Part shown: positions 37,610-49,600 of the stretch, in pieces
Layout: the number at the start of each line of letters is the position of its first letter
Position numbering within the stretch: position 1 is the stretch's first letter
From: Chaetoderma sp. LZ-2023a
Taxonomy: Eukaryota; Mollusca; Caudofoveata; Chaetodermatida; Chaetodermatidae
NCBI GenBank assembly: GCA_034401795.1
Contig: CM067367.1
Coordinates: forward strand, 56,424,206-56,488,205
Direction: 5' to 3'
Length of the DNA: 64,000 nucleotides
Program-made: the position numbers and the translations under genes
Notes under the pieces: model-generated
Database searches by the model: none
The model's input: the letters and a program-made list of their open reading frames with translations, nothing else
What the model was told of the DNA's origin: nothing

Positions 37610-40600
37610 TGTATGAGATGGCAAATTGATTTAATTTATGGTCTTGCATAGCTTAACATTTTATATCACATGCATTTATCATTAAGTTTAATACAATTTT
37701 CATTGAAAAGAATTTAAATGCATACAAATGAAATCTTACTGACCCTTTAATGGTCAAGCTGAACAAAACACAGAAATGGTCATTCAGGTAAGTGGAAACT
37801 AGGGGTACACAATTGCACAAAAATATATTGTTATTCGACCAATAATGACTTTATTATAAGATAGTACAGCACAGAAATAATTTAATTTTGTTTCCAAAAC
37901 AAGATAAAACGTATGTAGCAATGGCTTCCGATTAAATAACGTCAAAAATACTCACCAGAACATTTCTTAAATCGTGTTCAAATATCTAATAGCTAACATA
38001 TTTTTTGGAAACATTTCACCTTATTTATGAGCTGTACTGTAACTATTGTAAGATGACAACAATTGGAATATCATGACCAATGTACGGCAACATGTACCAT
38101 AATTTTGTGTCTATATTGGGCATGTTTTGCTCATTTTGCTCCAGGTGCCAATATCGCAAATTAATAATAAATATATACAGAAGATGTTTTTAAAACAATT
38201 TGAACAATAAATTAACTATTACCTAATAAGTAAATGTATAAGGCAGTATATTTACTGGCAAGATCTTTGTTCTTTTGGACGATTTCGTCCCGGCTGACTT
38301 GGTTACATTACATTCTACCGAGTATTAATCACCGTATTAATCAGCTATAGGATGCGCTTATGCTGTCACTCTCGTAGCTACTCGAAGCTCCCCTCCTATT
38401 TGTGGATTGTGCAAGTCTCTAATCGGGTACTACTATTAGCCTCTTCGCGCTACTCAGGTAACAACCTAAAATCGTCCTATAGCCTAATATACACCTGTGC
38501 AAAAGTTAAGCACCACCCTATTTTTACGCACATGCGAGGGTATATTCATGTGCTATGAAGAAAGCAATAGCATAAACATTTATGTACCCATCCATCTTAG
38601 TGCAAGAGGTAATAATGCAACTAGAGGAATGCTGATTATGATGGTGGGGAAACACTGTATGTTTTTGTTTGAACTTGAAAACGAGGCCTGAATATGGTTA
38701 CGTTGACACAACTGACAACTATTGCCCTACAGTTGACACACGTGGCTAGATTGTCATTAATGGTGTCTGAAAACGAAGTTTAACATCTGTGCACGAGTTT
38801 GAGACTGTCATTATTAATACCGGGTATATCCACCTTGTGCCTGGATGACGGCCTGGACACGACGTCTCATGCTGGTCACCAACCGACTGATACGCCATTG
38901 TGGTATTCGTTGCCATTCAAGATGGAGTGTGTCTGTTAATTCCTATAGGTTCTGCACAGGAGGATCCCTCCTTCTCACCATGTTTCCCAGAATGTCCCAG
39001 ATATGCTCAATAGGGTTCATGTCAGGGCTCCTTGCTGGCCATGGTAGGGTTTCGATGGCATTCTGGCGGAGGTATTCATGCACAGCTCTAGCACGATGTG
39101 GTCGGGCGTTGTCATCCATGAATATAGGGTGGGTTCCAGGTGCATGATTTACAAAATGAGGGACCACAACTCTATCCAGTATGGAATCTTGATATCTTTG
39201 TCCATTTAGTGTTCCAGGTACAGTCAACAGATCCAGCTTACAATCAAATGAGATGCACCCCCATATCATAACGGAACCTCCACCAAATGGAACTTCTTCC
39301 ATGATGTTACGTTGGTCGTACGCCGTGCGTCTGGACCTCCATACACGAGTTCGACCATCTGTGGCATGAAGCAGGAACCGACTTTCATCGGACCAGTGTA
39401 CCCGTCTCCAGGATCTCATGTTCCAGTGTCTTCTTTCGTTGCACCACCTCAGACGCTCCTCTTTGTGGTGTGCAATGAGGAGAGGACGTCTGACCGGTCT
39501 CCTAGCTTTCATGCCAGCAGCATACAGTCTCCTTTTGACGGTAGACATTGACACTCTATTGCACGTTTCCCATTGCTGGCTGAGCACTCTGCTGTTGGTG
39601 AATGGAGATCTCCTAACAAGGCGTACTAGGGCTCGATCATCACGGGCAGTAGTCTTCTTCGGTCTTCCAGATCTAGGCCTGTCCTTCACCTCGTTAGTTT
39701 GCCCATGTTTTGCAATCAAACGACTGATTACAGTATGGTTAATGTTCAGCTGTCTGCCAATCTCTCTGCATGACATACCAGTGGTATGCATGCCTATGAT
39801 TTGCCATTTCACACGATCACTTAACCTTCGTCTTGCCATAGCGGTTCACAATCAAGAGCTAATTCTCTCTGTACAAATAAACCACGGTCATGAACACAAA
39901 ATTCCTAATCTTGTCGCCTAAATCTGTATGTAATGTTCTACACCTCAAACTGGACTTTTACATAACTGAACACGTGTGCTGTTTCCCGCCACGCACGGAC
40001 ATCAAGCGGTGTGAAGTCATGCATGCATGTGCATTTCGTACTTGGAATTATGTCAGCTAACGCGGGGACAAAAAGTATGGCAGCCTAGTTGTACCATCAT
40101 GTTTCTACGTTCTATTGTTTTTGCTGGTGCTTAACTTTTGCACAGGTGTATACATCACATGATTTCTAGTTTTTCACGACGCCATTTTATGGCAAACTTT
40201 GGATTAATTTTGATGAAATAAACAATGTTTATTCAAATATACGCACTATTTAAGCCGTCCCAATTAATAATTTCACTCCTGCAATGATGGATATAAGGCA
40301 TACATTAAGCATAGGTGTAAGATGGTAAGAATTCCTAGCGTGAAATATTTAGAATGTGTTTTAATTTTGTGTTATTTTTTGCATCCTTTTTTTTCTTTAA
40401 ATGTTTTACTACCAAGGGTAGAGAAATGTTACCAATCTGCGTGATTGATGCCTATTGGGTCCATACAATGTAGTTGATGAATCCAGAATTTTTCATGGTT
40501 CTTGCGGAGAGGTGGCTTCCGTGCTATCGGGATCGTGACGTAACACCTCAATGATTCTGTGATTGAAATCTGTGGGTCCATTGGTGGGAAGATTAAAATG

Positions 40601-43600
40601 TTGTGCTACAGGCGTCTTTGTTGTTTTTAATATCCCTCACACCTGGAATTCTCGTTTGATTTCACCTACATATTGTTTTGAGTATTTTTTGCAGGTAAGT
40701 AGGTAGATGACATTCATGGTGTGACAGAATGTGTTTGTTTTGATAAAATATTTTAGCCCAGTGTGTGAGCTTTTGAAACTCTGTGCTGTTCATGTTTTGG
40801 CAGAATGTGCAGTTATTTTTGGCGCATGGATGTATAGGGTTAGCTATACTTTTCCCTTGTCCAAATTTCCGTGGTGCTGTGAATTTAGCTGTGACCAATG
40901 TATCCTTGAAGGATTGACTGCGTCTGTGGCCGAAGATGGGTGTCTGTAATTATGGTCCGCCATTTTGGGCTTGACTGTAACTGTGGCCAATGGCATTTGA
41001 TTATTTTTAGTGCTAGTTTGCTATGTTGATGGATATCAGTGATACACGGTATCCTAGTGTTGATTTCTTTAGTTGGTTTTGGCAGGAGTAGGTCTGTGTG
41101 GTTTTATTGCATTGCTTTGTGTAAGCTGGAGATAAGGTTATCTGTTGGGTGTCCTTTTATTGCATAGTGGTATACCATTTCATGTGCGTTTTTGAGAAAA
41201 TCTGTTTCTCTACTGCAGATTCTCCGTAGTCTCAAGAATTGTCCGTAGGGGCTTGGTTGTTTAGAGGACTCAGGATGAGCTGATGAATAGTGTAGATACC
41301 TGTGTCTATCTGTTGGTTTTGTGTAGAGATCAAAGCCTAGGGGGGTTATTTGGGAGAATAAACACTTTGGTATACAAAAAATTGATGGATTCTGTGGATT
41401 GGTCTGCTGTAAATTGATGGTCGGGTGCGCATTGTTGATATGTGTTATGAATTTCGCCAGTGAGTTGGATCCTTTGGTCCAGATTATGAAAATATCATCG
41501 ATGTAGCGGTAGTATAGGGCTGGCTGTACGTCAGCTGTTGTGAGTACCTTTTCTTTGAGTTGGGCCATGAAGATAATGGCGTAGCTAGGTGCTAGACATC
41601 TTGGCAATATTCATAAAATTTTCCCTACACCAGGAGAATTAATCATTTCAACCAACAATGTTGACAGAATTATAAACCATGCAGCAGTGGATCCAGCACA
41701 GAGACAAAGCCCGCCCAGCTCACCAAGACAGCTACCATCTCCTGTTGGATCTCCCTCAGATGCGGACAACATTGTGGATGGTGACATTCTACCAATCGTA
41801 ATCCAAGAATTAGAAAATCCACCAAATTTCTCCTCCCCACTATCTAGCTGCAGGGAATCACCGAATTCGGACTTAATCGGTGGTGCCACACCCCCTGAAG
41901 CATTCAACCCTGGTCACAACAGTCCAGACAGCTGGGTCTCCAAACCAAACCTCGAGGACGATCTTCTAGAGGACAAGAATACTTTGTCTTTGGAGGACCC
42001 CTTCCTCCCACTCTCACAAAACAATGAGGACGTAGATTTCCTCATCCCTGAAGAAGAGGCCAGTTGAGAAGAGGATGCACTGTCCGCACACAACTTACTT
42101 CTTATCCGTAACCAAATGGACTAAAGGTAAGAATTTAATATTTTTTGACTAATTTAAATTAACCATCCAAAACACGGATGACAAGATATCATTACCCCTC
42201 TGATGATATAACCAAACTTGGTACGAAATGCTATGAGTCAGGATCACACTGGAACAAATACATAAACCAGTATTTACTCGCAAATCTAACTCCCAATATA
42301 CTTCTCCACTAGACCACGACCACGGAAACTCTATAAATTAACACTTAAATTTATAAAGCAGCCCTAACAGACATAACGGCCACCCGCCAATGGCCACCAA
42401 CATGCAAAGAAACTTTAAAAAACAAAAAACTTTTTGGTAATAGCTGCACAAATGTGGCTACATTTAGCACAGGAAATGTTGTACCTGCTACACAATAAAG
42501 TAATCCGGCTACACCTCTCAAGTTTCACACCAATCCGGCTACAGTAGCTGCCCTTACCGGCTACACACTAAGCCAATCTGGCTACGGGATGACCCAATCC
42601 TGGCTACACAACTGGAAAATCCAGCTACACAAGCCAAAATACAGCTACAAATTGTCTATTCTGGCTACAAAATCAATTCCGGTCACAATTCTATGTAGCC
42701 GCATCTCGGAAAGTATAAAAGGAGGCCCAAACTGTGCATTAACATCCAGACTCAAACTTGCACACAAGTTTGTGTCAGGACAAACAAGCGCAATCAAGCT
42801 TCTCAAAGAAGTATATCTTTTTCTTGAAATATACCTAATAGAAGTCACCACCCTTTCTCAGAGGTTTGGATTTATAAAGAATTTACAGCCCTTGTCCTAT
42901 TAGAAGCCGCGGTTACGAATGAGCATTTTAAAGTACCAATTTTCGTTCATCGGAAAAATGTTTTGCAATCTTTCTGAACTATGATTACGTGTTATATACC
43001 TGTATAAAACTTTTTTGGCTCATTTTTTGTCAAATTTTGCCCTACATGTTATCTATTAGTGCACAATACAGACACAAAATTATGGTATATTGTGAAAATA
43101 CATTGACTGAAAGCTGTTCTTCCAAAAGCCGGACATTACTCGGACATATATGTCTTCACGATTTTTTGCACTATACCATGCTATTATCTCGGGCAAATAT
43201 CATGCACCACTAGATGAAACGTCTATACATTTATTCGCCGATCACAGATAATTCATGAATAACTCAGTTTATTTGTAGATACTTAGTCAAAGTCATTTAC
43301 AGTTAACACAGGACGCATGATTTAAACCGTAACACTCTGATGTGAACATTCTATCTTTTTACAGTACCGTATTTCGCTTAATAATAGCCTAGGCTTCTAT
43401 TAGGACAAGAGGTGTTCAATTTCCAACCAAACATCTCTGAGAAAGGGGGTGGGCTTATATTACAGAGTTTTCCCAAAAATGTTCTAAAATTGATACCACG
43501 GAAATTCAACGTATTTTCTCCCGTAAAAATTCCCACCGCCTACGTTTAATGTATACCTCAAAACATCACTGGGGAAGTGAAATTATTTGATTTGAGCACC

Positions 43601-46600
43601 TAAATAGTGCGTATCCTTTAATAAAGCTCGTTTATTACACCAAAATTAATCCACAATTTGATATAAAATGGTGTCGCGAAAAAATACAAATCACGTGATT
43701 CGCCTCCAATTGAAGTTTATTTTAGAGCGAGTACTCGGATATAAATATTCTGGAATCGGGGACTCGGAACTCGGGAATATCTATATATTAGCATTGCACG
43801 ATAGGAACTGAGTATTATCCCGATCTTAAAAAACGGGTACCAGTTTGATAAACTCCGTTAGCGTATAATATATCGCGATACATGATGCCTCCCATCTCAA
43901 GAACCACTGGCTCGCCAACTTAAGAAGCCAGCTGGCTATATTGTCGTTCGTAATAATTCAATTTGGATCATTTAATGTTGATCGGCGTTACAAAATTGAT
44001 GCACATTTTCTCCCGTGCTTGTTGTTTGGTACATAAGTTTGGTCTTAAAATATATTTATAAGGAAGGTATTTAATCACGCCAAGACTGTTTTACGCGCAT
44101 TTTGACAACAAAAGTGTGGAATAAACTTTATTATATCTTGAACATACGTGGCCTACTACTAGTATTAATCTAATAGGCGGTCGACATTTACAAATCCAAG
44201 GCCTGTATTTACTTCTAGAGGGGCCGGGAATGTATCAGGGCAGAGATCGGTCTGGAGTAGACACACCCTGTGACACGATTGTTATTATTATACACGCTAT
44301 TCTTACAAATTTGCTCTTAAGAAAAATTTTCCTATACAGTCTGCTGAGTTAGGGGGTGGGCTTCTAATACAGAGTTTTGGCGTTTTGAAACGGCTAAGAA
44401 ATCATTGGAGCTCATATGTCAAATTTAGGGGGTGGGCTTCTATTAGAGCATAGGCTACTATTAAGCGGAATACGGTAGTTTGAAAATTTAAACATCAGAG
44501 TGCTAAGAGTTAATGGATATAAACCATCACTGAATATATGATCATGTCTCTGAGCTAATCTTGTGCAAACCATTTAAATAACTTATATCTATGGAATAAA
44601 ATACAATTAATACATTCATTATTTCTCCCATTTCCCTGACAATAGACCTTTCCACTTTATCCATCCATCATATGATGTCATAATTAACTATGAGACTTGT
44701 CAATGACATCATTATGACAGCATGAATGACGTAGATAAGCATGTCATGAATGCATATTTGAAGATGGACTATGCGCTGTGGTATAAATTGTATGTCTTTA
44801 CTATTTAATAAATATTCTATTGAATATTTTGAAACTAATTTGACTGGGCGCTGTTGCTGCCTCAGTCAAATTAGTTACAAAATATTCAACAGCTTACCTG
44901 TATAGTTTTCAGGAAATTGATAGTTAGAGCATTCAGGGATCGATCAATCCCAACACAGCAAAGCGTGGGTGGAGCTTAGCTAGAGGTGGCCGGGGTAAAA
45001 CTGGATAGGTTCATTTTCTTTGTCGCTGGGGGTAAAATCAGTAGGCGGCCGAGCTCTTTAACCACTATGCAGCTATAATCATGCGATAAATAGGGAACTG
45101 AATAAGGGAAGGTGTTCGTAATTTCACTAATAAGATCCCAATAGACAGTCTCAACTAACCCTTTAACCCTTTCATGGTAAAAACAGCCAAAGCTGGCCTC
45201 ATTAGTGGTCTTAGGCAAAGTCCACTTGTAGACCTAGAGAAGGCCTTTTTGGTTTAATTTACAACTAGAATGACAATCGAGTCATTAAGTCTAATGATAA
45301 ATTTTCAAACAGTAATCTTCTTATGGCCTGCAAATGGTAATTTTCTATGAGAAAATTTCAGTTTTCATAACTAAATTTGACTATTAAGGAATGGTTAATT
45401 TGGACAAGAAAATATAATCTTTCTCTTAGTCTTTCATTTCATTAGGACTCTATACTCGCCATAGAGGAGGTATCCTACGGATTGTAATTCAAGGCTTGGA
45501 AAAATTGAAAAAACAGCACTGTTTCTTATAGGTCAGGGAAAAGTCACGGCAATTTTTTAAAACACTTATAAACAAGGTGCCATAGGGCCGATTTCAACCA
45601 AACTTGGCTCAAGAAATAGGGCCTTGGTGCCATAGGGCCTTGATTATCATCTGCCTCGCAATGACTATATACTTCACCATTTAACACTCAAACCGGCCAA
45701 AAATGGCTTCTGCAGTGGTCCTGAGGAATGTCCATTTGCACGCCAAGAGAAAACAAATTTTTGAAAATTTATCACTGCCAGTCAATCTAGTGATAAATTT
45801 TCAAAACTAATCCTCTCCTGGTCTGCAAATGGACCCGAAATTCCCTTGAAAAAAAATAGAAATGTCCATTTGCAGACCAAGAGATTAGTTTAGAAAATTT
45901 ATCACTGGAATGACTGGATCAATATACACAAGCAATAAAGCCAGTTGTTGAAGTACAGTGTTACGTGAACAAAAGACTCCGAGAATTGCCTAGGACACAA
46001 ATATTTTGACAAATTTTAATCTTTCAAGGGAGATAAAATCTGAGGAATATTAACGGATCTTGCCGAAACAAAATTGCAATCGCAAGTTAAAAACTTTCCA
46101 GGATATGACACAGACATGAAAATCTTTACAAATTTTAGCCTTTCAAGGGAGATAACTCTGATAAATAAGGACAGATTTTGGCATAACAAAATCATGACGT
46201 TTCGCTTACCACTAATTACGCTGGCACAAAAATTGTGAGGGTAGGTTAAAAATTTTCTGGCGAATAAGGAAAGATTTTACTGAAAGTAAATCATGTTCCG
46301 TTGCCTATCCCTAATCTATTCGCTGAAAAACTAATTGTGAGCGTAGGTTTAAAACGTTCCTAGATATGGTCCAGACACAAAATGGACGGCTACATGGATG
46401 GACAGACAGATGGATGGCGGATGCTATCACATAATACGAAGACACTTTGTGTGAGAATATAAAAATTAAGCAATCACATTTCTGTATACATGTTTGTGAG
46501 TTTACCGCCATATGGTAATTTGAGCCAAATTTGGTTGAAATTGGCCAAGCGCTTAATGAGTAGTCTTTGAACGCAATACTTGATTTTTTTTTAATCCTAG

Positions 46601-49600
46601 AAGGGCGGCAGAAAAAGTAACAAATCAGATTTCTGTACATAAGTTCAGAAGCTTACACCTATAGGGGCCTCTCAGTTATGTTTGGTTAAAATCAAGCCAA
46701 CAATTAATGAATCTAACTTATTTTTCAGAAAGTTTTGGACAATCTAAGATGGCCACCGGAAATAGTGACCAATCAAATTTCTTGAGCCAAGTTTGGTTGA
46801 AATCGGCCAGTCGGTTAATGAGGAGTTTTTTAAAACTATTTCCCAAACATTTTTGTTTAATACAAGATGGCCACTGAAAAATATAGACCATTTATATTTC
46901 TTGCGAGAATAGTTGAAGCCTACCACCATAGGATCCTTAAAATCAAGTTTTGTTGAAAGCGGGCCATCGGCTAAGGAGTAGCGCTTAAAAAGAATTTCCA
47001 GAAATTTTTCTTATAATCAAAGATGACCACCTGAAAAAGTTTGGAAGTCTTGATTACATATCTTATTGCTGACTTGAACCAGGTCACTAGCAAATTCTCC
47101 TGAATGCAGATTGTTAACTCTTTAGTGGTAACATTGTATCAATAAAATCAAAATATTTGCCAACTGAATGAACATTTCATCGCAACATACTATTTTTGAA
47201 AATTTATCACATGAATGGCTGGCTCAATAACCCAGTCAGTCATTCATTTTCAATGAGAAAACTGAAATTTTCTTGAACAAATTTGAGGATTGAACCGTCA
47301 ACGTGGTTGCTTTCAGAGAGGAATTTACCAGGTTCTATCTATACACCAGAATTTCTTACCTGCATACATAAGCCTCCCATAACGGTACACACACTTCATG
47401 TTCTCGTGTGCACAGAACACCTGCACAATCATCCCGTTCACACCCATCCACCATGTTCTGCCACAACTGGACCAGTGCTACGCCGGTGTCCTCATTCAAT
47501 TGCAAGGGGAATAACTTACCCTCGTAGCGAACATCATCAATACAAGCTGAAATACAAGTGATGAAAGCTTACTATAGGGTTCATGTATTTCTTAAAAACA
47601 AAATTCCGAGTTTTCCATGATATGTCCCTGAGAAATTTCCTAAATTCAATGAGAAATATTTTCAATTTAATGAGGTTGTTGGGAAGTCAAGATGTGGTTG
47701 CAGCAAATCAACTAAGACGCCGATAATATATACAACAGAGTTGTAGCTTGTGCATCCAATAACTTAAATTTATTTCCATTTTAAGTCAAAGGCCACAACT
47801 TGGACACATGTTATAAGATGCACTTATGACTGGCAAAATGTGAAACCCTCTGTCTTGGGTCACTGTCAAATGCCACATGTTCTCCCTGATTTCTGCTATT
47901 TCTTTCAAATTCCTGGAGTTTCCCTGACTGGAAAAATGGAGACTCATTATTAAGGTTTTCCCTTATTTCCAGAGTGGCTGGGAACCCTGTTATATTACCC
48001 TCTGTTCCTATCACAATGAACCATTAGCATACTGATATCACACAATTAATGCTACAGAGTTGAAAAACAAACAGCTTCGACACATTTATGAAACTGATAT
48101 TTCAGTGGTATAGTGCTTAAATATTTCAATGACAAGGTAAATTCTTTACGAGGCATAGCATATTCTGTTGACTATTTTGAAATTAATATACTGGAAGCTA
48201 TTGTTGCCTAAGGCAGCAATGGCTTCTATTCATATTAATTTCAAAATATTTAACAGCTTTCCTGTTTGTTTGCCTCGAGATTGAGATACAGGGAATTTAT
48301 GGGTGAATCTGTTAACATATTGATCATTAAAACAATACATTAGCAATTAGCCAACAGTTCATGACTGGTCTACAAGCACGAAATGTATAATGTAATTCCA
48401 GTTAATCTTCTATGAGAAGCTTGATTGCGCAACGACCGCGAAAAATTCTGGATTCATCAACTACATTGTATGGATCCAATAGGCATCAATCACGCGGATT
48501 GGAAATCATCATCTACCTCTGGTAGTAATTCCAGTTAATCCCTTAACACTCGCATCAGCCAAAAATGGCTTCTGCAGTGGTCCTGAGAAATGTCCATTTG
48601 CAGACCATGAGAAGACAATCTTTCAAAATTTACAACTGGAATGACTAACTCGATAACTGAGCCAGTGATTCCAGTGTTAAATTAAAAAAAATTGGCTTCT
48701 CTGTGTCTGCAAATTGACATTTCTTTGAGAAAATTTAAATTTTGAAAAAATTTAAGATTTAAAGGGTTAATCCTTTCCTGGTCGAGATGGTTCATATGCA
48801 ATTTGACATTTTAAAATTTGTCACTGAAATGACTGGCTCTGTTACAGGGTCTCCACAGATTATTATCACCACGTTTTAAAAAAACGTCGGGGATATTGTA
48901 ATCGCCTCCATCCCTCTGTCTGTCCGTCCGTCACGCTATCGCCTCCAAAACCATTGGGTGAAATCAAATCAAATTTGGTATGTGGATTCCGCTTTGCAAG
49001 ATGATATTTAGATTTGGTGCCGCACCCAAGGGGGGGGGGGGGGAGTGGCAGGGGTCAAACAAAGAAATCACTCGTAACACAACTTCTACTGAAATCATCA
49101 GATGGAACTCAACCAAATTTGATATCTGAGTTACCAATATGATTGCGGAATGCAAGAGGCAATTTAGATTTGGCTCCACCCCCAGGGGTTGGGGGATGGG
49201 TTAAACGGTCAAATTTTCAAATGCAGAAATTGATTGTAACGGCCCGAAATCATTGGACAGAATTCACCCAAATTTGGTATGTGAGTTACCCATATCAATG
49301 TGGAGTACATCAGTACATTTATATCTGGCCCTGCCACCATGGGTGGGTGGGGGGGGGGGTCAAAAGGTAAAAAATTAATTGTATTGCAATGCCTATGACA
49401 GTTGGGCGGAATTCAACCACATTTAGTATGTCAGTTACCAATATCGATGTGGAGTGGATGAGCACATTTACATTTGGCCCCGCCCCCAGGGGGTTGGGGC
49501 TGGGGTTAAAAGGTCATGAAATTGATTATAATGCAATACCTCTGTTATCGTTAGACAGAACTCAACCAAAGTTGATATTCGAGTTACCCATATGATTGCA

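Larger units (their letters stand above)
38492..40148 (-). mobile_element. Tc1-like DNA transposon, nearly intact, 1657 bp
   Basis: Perfect 24-bp terminal inverted repeats (CACCTGTGCAAAAGTTAAGC then ACCA) at 38492-38515 and 40125-40148, each flanked by TA (38490-38491, 40149-40150), the Tc1/mariner target duplication. Inside is one transposase gene on the minus strand with a single premature stop. Identical inverted repeats and only one visible lesion point to a recent insertion. It sits in the cadherin intron between exons 4 and 5, in the same orientation as the gene. Tc1-like elements move by cut-and-paste. Confidence 0.97.

Noticed and set aside
39312-39921. Plus-strand open frames of 79 and 167 codons within the Tc1-like element
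   Set aside because: They lie opposite the transposase gene, whose catalytic motifs make the minus strand the coding one.
40560-40740. GIY-YIG-like sequence as a host endonuclease gene
   Set aside because: It lies directly behind the Penelope-like RT on the same strand, where these elements carry this domain, and its frame is interrupted.
47283-47561. 92-codon plus-strand frame
   Set aside because: Antisense to the cadherin exon 47360-47546, which has correct splice sites, phase and domain content.
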